From contig NZ_JASNRC010000007.1 in assembly GCF_030411995.1 (NCBI RefSeq), positions 25,481-89,480 on the forward strand: a stretch of DNA of 64,000 nt. The letters are read 5' to 3'. The notes under the pieces are model-generated. The model was not told the DNA's origin, searched no databases, and saw only the letters and a program-made list of their open reading frames with translations. Source of the DNA: Massilia sp. YIM B02769 (GTDB lineage: Bacteria > Pseudomonadota > Gammaproteobacteria > Burkholderiales > Burkholderiaceae_D). A program made the translations under genes and the position numbers. Below, piece by piece: positions 1-9,151 of this stretch (positions within the stretch are counted from its first letter, which is position 1; each line of letters starts with the position of its first letter).

Positions 1-24
1 GTGCGCCGCTTGATCGCGGCGCAC
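1..24 (-). terminator. Hairpin downstream of the helicase-nuclease gene
   Basis: Nine-base perfect arms GTGCGCCGC and GCGGCGCAC enclose a six-base loop. The hairpin lies 68 bases past the stop of the leftward helicase gene. Any T-run would lie outside the window, so calling it a terminator is tentative. Confidence 0.35.
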
Positions 25-91
25 GCCTTGCAAGCGACAGGCTTGTCGCGCCATCCTCCCCCGCATGGACGTGGCGGGAAGGGCGGAACCT

Positions 92-3000
92 TCAGCCTGC
101 GCTGTCCACCCCTTCGGCCACCAGCGCGCCGTTCGCAGCCGGCAGCGTGCCCGCTCCCCATTCGCGGTACTCGACCAGCGACGGTATCCGCCCGATCGCC
201 CCCAGCGGCGCAATCCCCATTTTCTCCAGCAGCGCCAGCAATTCGCCCAGCACGGCCTCGCGCCGCAGCGACCAGGTCGAGGCGAAGCAGCGCCAGAAGG
301 TCCAGCCGGCGCGTTCCAGCACGCGCTGGCGCGCCATGTCGGCCGGCCAGCGGTCCGGCCCATGGAATTCGTCGCCATCGAGTTCGATCGCCAGGCGGCG
401 GTCGTCGGCGCCTTCGACCACCATGTCGATCCGGTAGCCGGCGGCCGGCACCTGCGGGATGACGCGGTAGCCGCGCGCGAACAGTTCGCCATAGACGTCG
501 CGCTCGAAGCCCGACTCGCACAGGGCCGCCAGGCTGGCGCTTTCCTCGTCCCGCTCGACCGGCCGCGCGAAGTGCTCGACCAGGGTGCGCCGCAAATCCA
601 GCGGAGACAGCTCGTCGAGCCGCACCGAGCGCACCAGGACCATGCGGTCGCGCGCACGCGAGGCGGCCACGTTGAAACGCTGGTCGTACATCGCGCCCGA
701 CAGCGCGTGGTGATTCTCGCGGTCGGCCACCATGCTCAGGAACACGATGTCGCGTTCGCTGCCCTGGAAGATGCGGGCGTCGCCGCAGGCGAACTGGCGC
801 CGCGCCAGTTCCACCGCGTCGCAGCGTGCGCGCACCCCCTTGTCGATCAGCTGCGCCTGTTCCGGCCCGAGCAGCGACACCACGCCGAGCGTGCGCCCGG
901 CCATCTTCGGGTCGCGCAGGATGGCCTCGATCTCGGCCACGATGCAGTCGGCCTCGGTCGGGTTGTGGCCCTTGGCCGAGCGGTAGCCGCCGGGCACGTG
1001 GATGTCGACCAGCGGCGGATCGAGCCGTTCCGAGGCGCGCGGCACCCGCACCGGCTGGATGAAGTTCTTGTAGAAGACCCGGTTGCTGTAGGCGATGATC
1101 GGCTGCACGCAGCGGAAGTGCTCGCGCAGCATCACCTTCGAGGCCGCGAACACGGTCGAGGCGATGTCGTACAGCGACATGTCGGCCGTAAGCACGGCCT
1201 CGAAGGGCTGGCCGGCCAGGAAGCGGCGGCGCAGGTCGCCGATCTTCGCGCTCGACACGAAGCCGGCCTCGGGCGAGACCTGCTTGTCGTCGCCGACCAC
1301 CAGGATCTGCTTGCCGCGCAAGACCGCCGGCAACGCCCACAAATCGGACTGGCTGGCCTCGTCGACGATCACCAGATCAAAAGCGCCGAGCGCCGCCGGC
1401 AGGGTTTCCGATACGCGTGCATGGCTCATGATCCAGCACGGTACCGCGGCCTGGGCGTCGACCATGGCCTGCTGCGCATCGCGCCGGTAGCGCGCGGCAT
1501 TCACGCCGGTGCCCTTGCCGAACTTGCGGATCGCGGTGCGGTAGGTTTCGAGCGCGCTCAGCACGTTCGGGCCGGCATTCTGCTTGGTGGCCAGCCAGGC
1601 CGACTTCGCCACCAGTTCCTGGTACAGGCGCGCCAGCGCGGTTTCCAGTTCGCGCCGGCGTGCCGCCAGGGCGCGCATCGTGTCGCGCGCATCGATGCCG
1701 TCGAGATGGGTGCGCAGGCGCGCCCAGGTCCAGGCGTCTCGCCAGCGGGTCGGGAACACCGCATCGTCGCCGGCATCGTCCTGGGCGATGGTCGCCACCC
1801 GCGCCGCCAGGCGCGTGGCGCCGCGGGCGGCGATGGCCGCCGCGAACTGCAAGACTTCCTTCAGTTCGTTCGCCAGCGCCTCGACGCGGCTTAGTTCGCC
1901 GACCAGGGCGGCATACTCGCCCAGCAGCGCATCAACCGGTATGCCGGGGTCGCCGAGCGCCTGGTCGAACAGTACCCGCAGGCGCAGCGAGACCGGCCCG
2001 CTGGCGCTTGCCAAGCCATCCCGCAGCTGTTGCAGGCTGGACGTGGCCTGCGCCAGCTCGGCGCGCGCCAGGTGGCGCCGCAACTGCGCGCGCACCTGCG
2101 CCAGGGCCTCTGCTCCGCCGAGCAGGGCTGCGTTCGGCACGCGCTCGAACACCTGTTCGGTCAATGACGGCAACTGCACGTCGGCCGTGCTGGCCAGCGT
2201 GTGGGCGGCGCGCGCCGTGGTGGCGATGGCCTCGATATCGCGCAGCTGGCCGATGTCGGCCTGCAGCAGCGGCAGCGACAGCAGCTCCGCAAAGGCGTTC
2301 CAGCGCACCGTGAACGACAGCAGGCGCGTATGCAGGGCGGCGTAGCGCCCCACGTGGGCCCAGTCGGCGCTGCCGGCCGGGGCCAGGCCGGCGACGCGGA
2401 TGGCGCCGATGTGCGGCTTGATGTCGCCCACGCCAAAGGCCAGCAGCCCGAAGGGTTTGCCGGTCTCGGCGCCGCGCGCGATCGCCTCCCGCGCCTTCGG
2501 CAGTTCGAGCGCTTCGCGCGGTGCGCTCACCGGCTTTTGCATGAATTCGGCGCGTGCCTGGAGCAGGGCGTCGATTTCCGGGAACAGGGCTTCGAGCGCG
2601 CCGCGTTCGGTGGCGTATTGCGGGCGGCGCAGCTTGTCGCGCAGCGTGTGGGCCCAGGCGTGGCCGGAGGCGTCGAGCTGGCGCGCCAAGGCCAGCGCCG
2701 CGTCCAGTGCCGCCAGCAGCTGGCGCGCCGCGCCCGGCACCTCAGGCGTCGGCGCACGCAGCGGCGCCAGGGCGCCGCTGGCCTCGTCGCGCTCGATGGC
2801 GCGCAGGGTCTGCAGCTGACCGTGCAGCTGGCCGAGCGCGCCTGGCGCCGGCAGGCTGCGCGAGGCGGGCAGGCGTGCCTGGCAATAGACCAGGTCGGCG
2901 CCAAGGCTGCGCCGCAGCGCGCGCAGGCGCGTGCCGGCTTCGTCGTCGAAGGGCGGCGCATGCTCGGGCGCCAGCGTCAATGCGTCGTCGAACCAGCCGA

Positions 3001-4636
3001 ACCGGGCCTGGCCGTCGATCACCAGTTCGGCCATCTTCTGGGCGCGCATCGGCACGCCGTCGACGTCGATCTCGGCCAGCTGGCTATGGGCGATGGCGTC
3101 GATGCGGCTGTCGATCTGCGCCATCTCGGCATGCGCGCGATCGAGCGCGCTGCGGCAGGCGGCGATCTGTTCCGCTTCGAGGCCGGTATCGAGGTGGGTC
3201 AGGGTGTGGATGATCGCTTCGATCGAGGCCTGGAACTGGCGCATGCCCTCCTTGTCGCCGGAGAGCAGGGCCACCGTCAGCGGCCGCACCGGTTCCGGGA
3301 TCTTCTCCTGCAAGACCTTCAGGGCCGGCTCGCCCTTCGAGGTGACGAGGATGCGCTTGCCCATGGCCAGGTAGTGGCTGATGATGTTGGCGATGGTGTG
3401 GGTCTTGCCGGTGCCGGGCGGGCCTTGCACGGCCACGCCGGACGAACGTTCCAACTGCTGGATGATCGTTTCCTGCTCGCGGTTGTAGGGCAGCGGGAAG
3501 TACAGCTCGCGCGGCTCGCCCTTGACGGTCGGGCGGCCCGACAGGCCGCGAAAGGCGATCGGCGCGTGCTCGACGACGGCATTGTCGGGCCGGGTGACGA
3601 TACTGGCCGCGCCTTCGGGCAGCGCATCCCCGCCGTTCACGCGTTCCTTCAAACGGGCGATGTCCTCGGTCAGGAAGTGGGTGGCGCGCGGGCGCGCGAA
3701 GATCACCCAGCCGCCAGTGACCACCAGGTCCGGGCCGGGCGCAGGCGCGCCCTGGGCCGCGCCATCGTAGCTTGCGCGGGCCGCGATGTTCCCAACCACG
3801 CCTTTCAGGATCGGCTCGAACGATGCCGGATCGAAGGGCGACAGGCCGCTGCCGCCGTCCGCCAGCAAGAGCGCACGCGCGGCGCGCTCGATGTCGTCGA
3901 TGCCGGCCACGTCGCAGGCGCCGAAGGCATCGAGCTCCAGGCGCGCGGCGATGGGACGGGGCCCGAGCGTGATCGCATGCGAGTCGCTGTCGATCTCGAT
4001 GTCGAGCGCCTGGGTCAGCAGCGGATAGTGGAAATCGACGGCGGCGCCGTCGGCGCGCGGGATCTGCCAGGACGACACGCCGACGCCCCAGACCAGCTCC
4101 AGCGGGCGCACCGCTTCCTGCGCTTCCAGGCGCGTCTTCAGCGCAAACAAATCGGCATACAGGGCGATGACTTGCCGGCGCGGCTTTTCGCGCGCGGCCC
4201 AGTTGTGCCAGTGCGGCAGGTAGGCCTGCAGCAGGTGGCCGACGCGGGCGCGGCGTTCGAGGTCGCGCTGCGCGGCTTCGTCCTCGGCCACGACCCGGAC
4301 ATCGTCGGCGCGCGCAGCCGCGAATACCGCTTCCTTCAGCGCCGGGGCAGGGCCGGCCGGGTCGTCGCCGATCGCCAGGAAGGCGGCCAGGTCCGGTTCG
4401 GACAGGACCGGCGCGCGCGTGGCTTCCAGGCGGTGCACGCGCAGCCATGCATCGTCGTCCATGCTGTCGTCGGGACTGTCGACGTTCAGGTCGACCCAGG
4501 GCAGGGTGGCCAGGTCGAACCAGGTTTTCTTGAATTCGGTGACCCGGGCCAGCGTGAAGGCGGCAGGGTCGATGTCTTTGGCTTGCTCGACCAGGTAGTC
4601 GAGCAGCCCGCTCATGAGCTGGGCAGGGGTGTGCAT
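92..4636 (-). CDS. Large SF1 helicase with C-terminal PD-(D/E)XK (Vsr/MTES_1575-like) nuclease domain
   Basis: A 1514-residue protein. The helicase core has Walker A GPPGTGKT near residue 403, motif II DEASQSD near 1092, GSERDIVFLS as motif V and NVAASRARD as motif VI near 1320, as in the COG1112/DUF4011-type superfamily 1 ATPases. Between Walker A and motif II lies a roughly 650-residue Ala/Leu/Arg-rich helical insertion. The last 140 residues form a restriction-like fold: YRID near 1402, then ELDGDEFH near 1420, matching the Vsr-like REase domain often fused to these helicases. The start is MHTPAQL; no in-frame N-terminal extension looks coding. It stands alone in its direction, with no methylase or second defence gene beside it. 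Proteins of this architecture are candidates for nucleic-acid quality control or phage defence, which is inference here. Confidence 0.85.
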   Translation of the reverse strand: MHTPAQLMSGLLDYLVEQAKDIDPAAFTLARVTEFKKTWFDLATLPWVDLNVDSPDDSMDDDAWLRVHRLEATRAPVLSEPDLAAFLAIGDDPAGPAPALKEAVFAAARADDVRVVAEDEAAQRDLERRARVGHLLQAYLPHWHNWAAREKPRRQVIALYADLFALKTRLEAQEAVRPLELVWGVGVSSWQIPRADGAAVDFHYPLLTQALDIEIDSDSHAITLGPRPIAARLELDAFGACDVAGIDDIERAARALLLADGGSGLSPFDPASFEPILKGVVGNIAARASYDGAAQGAPAPGPDLVVTGGWVIFARPRATHFLTEDIARLKERVNGGDALPEGAASIVTRPDNAVVEHAPIAFRGLSGRPTVKGEPRELYFPLPYNREQETIIQQLERSSGVAVQGPPGTGKTHTIANIISHYLAMGKRILVTSKGEPALKVLQEKIPEPVRPLTVALLSGDKEGMRQFQASIEAIIHTLTHLDTGLEAEQIAACRSALDRAHAEMAQIDSRIDAIAHSQLAEIDVDGVPMRAQKMAELVIDGQARFGWFDDALTLAPEHAPPFDDEAGTRLRALRRSLGADLVYCQARLPASRSLPAPGALGQLHGQLQTLRAIERDEASGALAPLRAPTPEVPGAARQLLAALDAALALARQLDASGHAWAHTLRDKLRRPQYATERGALEALFPEIDALLQARAEFMQKPVSAPREALELPKAREAIARGAETGKPFGLLAFGVGDIKPHIGAIRVAGLAPAGSADWAHVGRYAALHTRLLSFTVRWNAFAELLSLPLLQADIGQLRDIEAIATTARAAHTLASTADVQLPSLTEQVFERVPNAALLGGAEALAQVRAQLRRHLARAELAQATSSLQQLRDGLASASGPVSLRLRVLFDQALGDPGIPVDALLGEYAALVGELSRVEALANELKEVLQFAAAIAARGATRLAARVATIAQDDAGDDAVFPTRWRDAWTWARLRTHLDGIDARDTMRALAARRRELETALARLYQELVAKSAWLATKQNAGPNVLSALETYRTAIRKFGKGTGVNAARYRRDAQQAMVDAQAAVPCWIMSHARVSETLPAALGAFDLVIVDEASQSDLWALPAVLRGKQILVVGDDKQVSPEAGFVSSAKIGDLRRRFLAGQPFEAVLTADMSLYDIASTVFAASKVMLREHFRCVQPIIAYSNRVFYKNFIQPVRVPRASERLDPPLVDIHVPGGYRSAKGHNPTEADCIVAEIEAILRDPKMAGRTLGVVSLLGPEQAQLIDKGVRARCDAVELARRQFACGDARIFQGSERDIVFLSMVADRENHHALSGAMYDQRFNVAASRARDRMVLVRSVRLDELSPLDLRRTLVEHFARPVERDEESASLAALCESGFERDVYGELFARGYRVIPQVPAAGYRIDMVVEGADDRRLAIELDGDEFHGPDRWPADMARQRVLERAGWTFWRCFASTWSLRREAVLGELLALLEKMGIAPLGAIGRIPSLVEYREWGAGTLPAANGALVAEGVDSAG

Positions 4637-4810
4637 GTGGTGTTGCGGCTGGGCGATAGGAGAGCGCGGGCGACGCGGCGTACCGCATTCGGTTGCCGCT
4701 GAGTTAGCGCCATTCTACCCTGTCGCAATGCGAACCCAACGTTCGCATCGCAGCGTATCGTCCAGCCGGTGAGGGGCGACTACCGACGGAAGGCCGGCAG
4801 CGCGGGCTGC

Positions 4811-4827
4811 GGCCGGAGTGTCCGGCC
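4811..4827 (-). terminator. Hairpin just past the YceI gene
   Basis: GGCCGGA and TCCGGCC with a three-base loop, 9 bases beyond the YceI stop codon. There is no T-run, so it may be a 3'-end protecting hairpin or a weak terminator. Confidence 0.35.
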
Positions 4828-4836
4828 GGCGTATGC

Positions 4837-5412
4837 TTACTGCTTCAGCGCTTCGACCTGGATCGCCAGCTTGACGGTCGGGTTGAAGCCCATCTGCACC
4901 GCGTAGTCGATGCCGAAGTCGGCGCGGTTGAAGGTGGCCGAGGCGTCGGCGCCGCAGGCTTCGCGCTTGAACATCGGGTGCTGGATGCACTTGAACTGGT
5001 TGATGGTCAGCTTCACCGGCTTGGTCACGCCGTGCAGGGTCAGTTCGCCGTTCACTTCGGCCGGCACGTTGCCCTTGAAGGTGATCGACTTCGACTTGTA
5101 GGTCGCGGTCGGGAATTTGGCGACGTCGAACATGTCCGGGCCCTTGGCGTGCTCGTTCATCTTTTCATGGCCGAAGTCCAGGGTGCTGGCATCGATGACG
5201 ATGTCGACGCTGCCGGTCTTGGCGGCGCGGTCGAGCGTGATGGTGCCGCTCGTCTTGGTGAACTTGCCGCGCCAGACCGACAGGCCGCCCATGTGGTCGG
5301 CTTCGAAGCTCGGGAAGGTGTGGTTCGGCTCGATCGTGTAGGTGTCGGCGGCAAAGGCGGCGCCGTTGGCGGCAAGGGCGGCAAAGGCAACGGCGAGGTG
5401 CTTGAGGTTCAT
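4837..5412 (-). CDS. YceI family periplasmic protein
   Basis: A 191-residue protein with a clear Sec signal peptide (hydrophobic stretch to about residue 21, ending NGAAFA, cleavage before ADTY). The mature part follows the YceI/lipocalin-like pattern: DTYTIEPNHTFPSFEADHMG at the start, a KTSGTITLD strand, the DVAKFPTATYKS segment and ELTLHGVTKPVKL near the end. Two cysteines (in FKCIQHP and REACGAD) may form a disulphide. Family members bind isoprenoid-type lipids in the periplasm and are often induced by base, osmotic or oxidative stress; the ligand here is unknown. The next gene upstream on the same strand is a TetR regulator 115 bases away, so read-through from it is possible. An 8-base direct repeat ACTGTTCC occurs twice in the gap (5452 and 5493). 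Confidence 0.92.
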   Translation of the reverse strand: MNLKHLAVAFAALAANGAAFAADTYTIEPNHTFPSFEADHMGGLSVWRGKFTKTSGTITLDRAAKTGSVDIVIDASTLDFGHEKMNEHAKGPDMFDVAKFPTATYKSKSITFKGNVPAEVNGELTLHGVTKPVKLTINQFKCIQHPMFKREACGADASATFNRADFGIDYAVQMGFNPTVKLAIQVEALKQ

Positions 5413-5527
5413 GCGTCTGGCTTTCAGTGGTGTGGATGATGCGACACTTTAACTGTTCCGCCAGGCGTAAATAAGCCCCTCCTACGGATAACACTGTTCC
5501 ATTTTATGATGCAATGCAAAGGCTTCG

Positions 5528-6151
5528 CTAAGCCGGCTGTTCGTCCGTTGCGAAATACGACAGGAACATCGACACCGCCGCTTCGACCACCTGCGCGCCC
5601 TGCGCAGCAGGCAGCGGCGGCGCGCCAAACGCCACCTGCGGCCAGAAGGCAAAGGTCTTGATCTGCCCCTGCAACATGGTCGAGGCGAACAGCGGATCGC
5701 CCGGCTTCAGGCGGCCGTCGCGCTGGGCGGCGCGGATCCAGGCGGTCACGCCCTCCTCGCGTTCGCCCAGGCGCGCCAGCAGGGGCAGGGCGCGTTCCGG
5801 CGCATGGATCGCCTCGCCCACCGCCACCCGCGCCAGGTCGAGGAAATCGCGGTCGGCCAGGGTGCGCATCTTCAGGCCCATCAAATCGACCAGCTGTTCG
5901 CGCAGGCCGCGCTCGCGGCTGTACTCGAGCTCCACCAGGCCGGCGGCGTGCTCGAACATGCCCATCAGGGTTTCCGCGAACAGCTCTTCCTTGCTCGGGA
6001 AATGGTTGTAGACCGTGCGCTTCGATACCCCGGCCAGGGCCGCGATGCCGTCGACGCTGGCGGCCTCGAAGCCGTGGACACGGAACTGGTCGGCGGCCGC
6101 ATCCAGGATGGCGCGGCGCTTGCGGTCGGTCAGGCGCAGGGGAAGGTTCAT
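5528..6151 (-). CDS. TetR/AcrR family transcriptional regulator
   Basis: A 207-residue protein. The N-terminal helix-turn-helix is typical of TetR: RRAILDAAADQFRVHGFEAA, then GVSKRTVYNHFPSKEELF. The C-terminal two-thirds is a helical ligand-binding domain with no recognisable specificity. It is transcribed divergently from the metallo-hydrolase lipoprotein gene at 6233, and the 81-base gap holds a perfect 16-base palindrome (6197-6212) of the right size for a TetR dimer. The likely model is autorepression plus repression of the hydrolase gene. The YceI gene downstream on the same strand could also be affected. The inducer is unknown. Confidence 0.92.
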   Translation of the reverse strand: MNLPLRLTDRKRRAILDAAADQFRVHGFEAASVDGIAALAGVSKRTVYNHFPSKEELFAETLMGMFEHAAGLVELEYSRERGLREQLVDLMGLKMRTLADRDFLDLARVAVGEAIHAPERALPLLARLGEREEGVTAWIRAAQRDGRLKPGDPLFASTMLQGQIKTFAFWPQVAFGAPPLPAAQGAQVVEAAVSMFLSYFATDEQPA

Positions 6152-6196
6152 GCGAGGATTTTACACTCGCCAGTTTACTTCCTCAAGAATCGATAC

Positions 6197-6212
6197 TACA
6201 CTGTACAGTGTA
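6197..6212. promoter_or_regulatory. Probable TetR operator (perfect 16-base palindrome)
   Basis: TACACTGTACAGTGTA is identical to its reverse complement. It sits between the divergent TetR gene (start 6151) and hydrolase gene (start 6233), 45 bases and 20 bases from the two starts. No other dyad of this quality lies in the gap. Confidence 0.75.
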
Positions 6213-6232
6213 CATTTTAGCGTTTCGACATC

Positions 6233-7303
6233 ATGCGCATCCTCTTCGGCATCATCCTGTTTGGAGTCGTCTTCATCATGAGCCTTTCCTCCTGCGCCAC
6301 GGCCGCCCCCGACTACCCATCCTCGCCCCATTTCCGCGACAAGACCTTCCGCAATCCGGTTGCCATGCACGAACTGGGCGTCGGCGACATGGCGCGGCTG
6401 TGGTGGACCTTCCTGTTCGACAAGCCGAAGGGCACCGTGCCGCGCCAGGCGGTGCCGGTGCGGCCGCTGACCCGCGCGGCCTTGCTGGCCGCCCCCGACA
6501 ACACCCTGTACCGGCTTGGTCATTCGACGATGCTGTTCAAGCTGGCGGGTGAGTTTTATTTGACCGATCCGGTGTTCTCGAAACGCGCCTCGCCGGTGCA
6601 GTGGGCCGGCCCCGCGCGCTTCCACGCGCCGCCGATCGCCATCGAGGAGCTGCCGCCGATCAAGGCCGTGATCCTTTCGCACGACCATTACGACCACCTC
6701 GACCACGCCGCCGTGCTGGCGCTGGCGCCGAAGACCGCCGTGTTCCTGACGCCGCTCGGCGTCGGCCAGCGCCTGATCAACTGGGGCGTCGACCCGGCCA
6801 AGGTGCGCCAGCACGACTGGTGGCAGGAAACCGAGCTCGACGGCGTGCGCTTCGTGGCGACGCCGGCCCAGCATTTCTCGGGCCGCGGCCTGGGCGACCG
6901 CAACAGCACGCTGTGGGCATCCTGGGTGGTCCTGCACGACGAGCTGCGCCTGTTCTTCAGCGGCGACACCGGTTACTTCGACGGCTTCAAGGAGATCGGC
7001 GCCAAGTACGGCCCCTTCGACGTCGCCCTGATGGAAACCGGCGCCTACGACAAGCTGTGGCCCGACGTCCACATGCAGCCCGAGCAGACCCTGCAAGCCT
7101 TCCTCGACGTGCGCGGCAAGTGGCTGGTGCCGGTACATAACGGCACCTTCGACCTCGGCCTGCATCGCTGGCAGGATCCGTTCGAGCGCATCTCGGCGCT
7201 GGCTGCGGAGAAGGGGGTAAGCATGGCGACGCCGGAAATGGGCGAGGCGCTCGACCTGAAGGCGCCGCACGCCGGCCGTGCCTGGTGGCGCGAGCTTCAA
7301 TAA
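6233..7303 (+). CDS. MBL-fold metallo-hydrolase, predicted lipoprotein (NAPE-PLD/UlaG-like)
   Basis: A 356-residue protein. The first 21 residues form a lipoprotein signal ending in the lipobox LSSC, so the mature protein is probably lipid-anchored. The metal site motif HDHYDHLDH lies near residue 147, with further ligands in the QHFSGR and FSGDTGY segments and a C-terminal PVHNGTFDL. This is the metallo-beta-lactamase fold of the NAPE-PLD/UlaG-like branch (L-ascorbate-6-phosphate lactonase or phospholipase D relatives), with two metal ions expected. Substrate is not predictable; a membrane-located lipid or lactone is plausible. No strong ribosome binding site precedes the ATG, but starting later would destroy the signal peptide. 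Expression is probably controlled by the divergent TetR protein. Confidence 0.88.
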   Translation: MRILFGIILFGVVFIMSLSSCATAAPDYPSSPHFRDKTFRNPVAMHELGVGDMARLWWTFLFDKPKGTVPRQAVPVRPLTRAALLAAPDNTLYRLGHSTMLFKLAGEFYLTDPVFSKRASPVQWAGPARFHAPPIAIEELPPIKAVILSHDHYDHLDHAAVLALAPKTAVFLTPLGVGQRLINWGVDPAKVRQHDWWQETELDGVRFVATPAQHFSGRGLGDRNSTLWASWVVLHDELRLFFSGDTGYFDGFKEIGAKYGPFDVALMETGAYDKLWPDVHMQPEQTLQAFLDVRGKWLVPVHNGTFDLGLHRWQDPFERISALAAEKGVSMATPEMGEALDLKAPHAGRAWWRELQ

Positions 7304-7346
7304 GCTCCCGTATACTCGGCGCATGCACATCGACGAGGAGGGACGG

Positions 7347-8306
7347 ATGCGTCCGGAAATACTGGTACTGGGGTCGGGCTGGATGCCTGACGTGAGCGCG
7401 AAACTCGATCGCCGTTTCACTTGCCATCATCTGGCGAACGTGGCGCCGGAAGAACGGCAGGCCTACATCGCACGCGTCGCTCCCGGCGTGCGCGGCGTGT
7501 TCGCTAGCGGCACGGTCGGCATCGACGCCCGGCTCGCCGCGCAATTGCCGCAGCTGGAAATCGTCGCGGTGCACGGCGTCGGCGTCGATGCGGTCGATTT
7601 TGCGGCCCTGGCGCCACGCGGCATTCCGGTCACGAACACCCCCGACGTGCTCACCGACGACGTCGCCGACCTGGCGGTGGCGCTGCTGCTGGCGGCGGCG
7701 CGCCGCGTGCCCATGCTCGACCGGTATGTGCGCGACGGCGGCTGGGAAGCGAAGCGGCCCCTGATGCCCAGTCGCGCCCTGCGTGGCAAGGTGGCCGGCA
7801 TTCTCGGCCTGGGGCGCATCGGCCAGGCCGTGGCCACGCGCCTGGAAGGCTTCGGCATGCAGATCCGCTACCACCAGCGCAGCACGGCGAACAGCGCCTA
7901 TCCGCGCAGCGCTTCGCTTCTCGATCTCGCGCGCGACAGCGATTATTTGGTCGTCTGCGCGCCGGGCGGGCCGGGAACGCAGCACCTGGTGAACGCGGAG
8001 GTCATCGACGCGCTCGGGCCACAGGGCACGCTGGTGAACATCGCGCGCGGCTCGCTGGTGGACGAAGCGGCGCTGGTGACGGCCTTGGCGGCGGGCCGCC
8101 TGGGCGCTGCCGCGCTCGACGTGTTCGAGGACGAGCCGCGGGGGCCGGCGGCGCTGAAGGAGATGGAGCAGGTCGTGCTTACGCCGCACGTGGGCAGCTT
8201 CACGCTGGAAGCGCGCACGGCGATGGGCATGCTGGCGATCGACAACCTGCTGGCTCACTTCGCCGGCGAACCGCTTCGGACGCCGGTCGAACGCACCACA
8301 AGCTAG
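7347..8306 (+). CDS. 2-hydroxyacid dehydrogenase (D-isomer specific family)
   Basis: A 319-residue protein. The N-terminal catalytic half contains the VHGVGVDAVDF segment. The NAD(P)-binding half has GLGRIGQAVA near residue 158, followed by the ARGSLVDEAAL motif with its catalytic Arg region, the DVFEDEP Glu region and LTPHVGS carrying the catalytic His. This matches hydroxypyruvate/glyoxylate reductase-like enzymes that reduce 2-oxoacids. The ATG at 7347 is chosen because GAGGAGGG lies just upstream; an in-frame ATG at 7323 exists but has no ribosome binding site. It overlaps the end of the convergent stress-protein gene by 4 bases. Substrate unassigned. Confidence 0.9.
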   Translation: MRPEILVLGSGWMPDVSAKLDRRFTCHHLANVAPEERQAYIARVAPGVRGVFASGTVGIDARLAAQLPQLEIVAVHGVGVDAVDFAALAPRGIPVTNTPDVLTDDVADLAVALLLAAARRVPMLDRYVRDGGWEAKRPLMPSRALRGKVAGILGLGRIGQAVATRLEGFGMQIRYHQRSTANSAYPRSASLLDLARDSDYLVVCAPGGPGTQHLVNAEVIDALGPQGTLVNIARGSLVDEAALVTALAAGRLGAAALDVFEDEPRGPAALKEMEQVVLTPHVGSFTLEARTAMGMLAIDNLLAHFAGEPLRTPVERTTS

Positions 8307-9121
8307 TGCGCCAGCAGCACCGGCAAGGGCGCGCGCTCGAGCAGGGTGCGCGTGACGCCGCCGAGCAGCAGTTCGCGGTAGCGGCTGTGGCCAAAGGCGC
8401 CGCTCACCAGCAGGCTGCAGCGCTCGGCGATGTCGAGCAAGGCCTGGCCTGGCGCCGCCGCCGTGCGTTCCACCACCACCTCCACCCGTACGCCGTGGCG
8501 CGCCAGCCAGGCCGCCATGTCGGCGCCCGGTTCCTCGCCGTGCAGGCCGGCTTCCCGTTCGGGATTCACCAGCGCCAGGCGCACCGTGTTGGCCTGTATC
8601 AGCAACGGCAGCGCGGCCGTGAGCGCGCGTAGCGCCGGCACGCTGCCGTCCCAGCCGGCGACGATCGTGCCAGTGAGCGGCTGGCCGGCGTAGGCGGGCG
8701 GCACCACCAGCACCGGACGTGCGCTGTGCAGGGCCAGGTACTGGGGCAGGGCGCGCTCGGCGCCGCCGTCCGGCCGGTCCTGGCCGGTCACGACCAGATC
8801 GGCATAGCGCGCCTGCAGCAGCAGGGCTGCGCGGCTTTCGTCCTCGACCAGGCGTTCCTCGACCAAGGCCACGCCAAGCCGGCGCGCGCGTTCGCCGAAC
8901 CCGCGCAGGCTGGCACGCGCACGCTCGCGCAGGGCGTCGAACTCGTCGGCCGGGGCCACCGCCATCGAGCCGGTGAGCAGGGCATAGGCCGGCCAGCTCA
9001 GGCCAGTGCTGGCGCTGCCAACCAGGTGGGCGCCATGCGCATTCGCGAGCCAGGCCGCGCCCTGCAGGCGCGCGTCCAGGTGCGGGTCGTCGTCGACGTG
9101 GACGATGATGGTCTTGAACAT
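8303..9121 (-). CDS. Tandem-domain universal stress protein
   Basis: A 272-residue protein with two UspA-like domains. The first begins MFKTIIVHVDDD; the second begins near TIVAGWDGSVPALRAL and ends with an ATP-binding-type glycine motif, GAFGHSRYRELLLGGVTRT. The length fits two fused Usp modules. A good ribosome binding site (AGGGGAA) precedes the ATG. The gene follows the hemerythrin-like gene by 30 bases and probably shares its promoter, which carries a perfect FNR/ANR box. Usp proteins of this kind support survival under oxygen limitation or growth arrest. Role inferred from family and promoter context. Confidence 0.9.
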   Translation of the reverse strand: MFKTIIVHVDDDPHLDARLQGAAWLANAHGAHLVGSASTGLSWPAYALLTGSMAVAPADEFDALRERARASLRGFGERARRLGVALVEERLVEDESRAALLLQARYADLVVTGQDRPDGGAERALPQYLALHSARPVLVVPPAYAGQPLTGTIVAGWDGSVPALRALTAALPLLIQANTVRLALVNPEREAGLHGEEPGADMAAWLARHGVRVEVVVERTAAAPGQALLDIAERCSLLVSGAFGHSRYRELLLGGVTRTLLERAPLPVLLAH

Positions 9122-9151
9122 GGCGTTCCCCTGGTGGCGAATGCCGGGCGG

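Noticed and set aside
2201..4702. An 833-codon rightward frame opposite the helicase
   Set aside because: Antisense of the helicase gene; no recognisable family.
5452..5500. Direct repeat ACTGTTCC twice upstream of the YceI gene as a regulator site
   Set aside because: Only eight bases, 41 apart, no symmetry; could be chance. Mentioned under the gene but not called.
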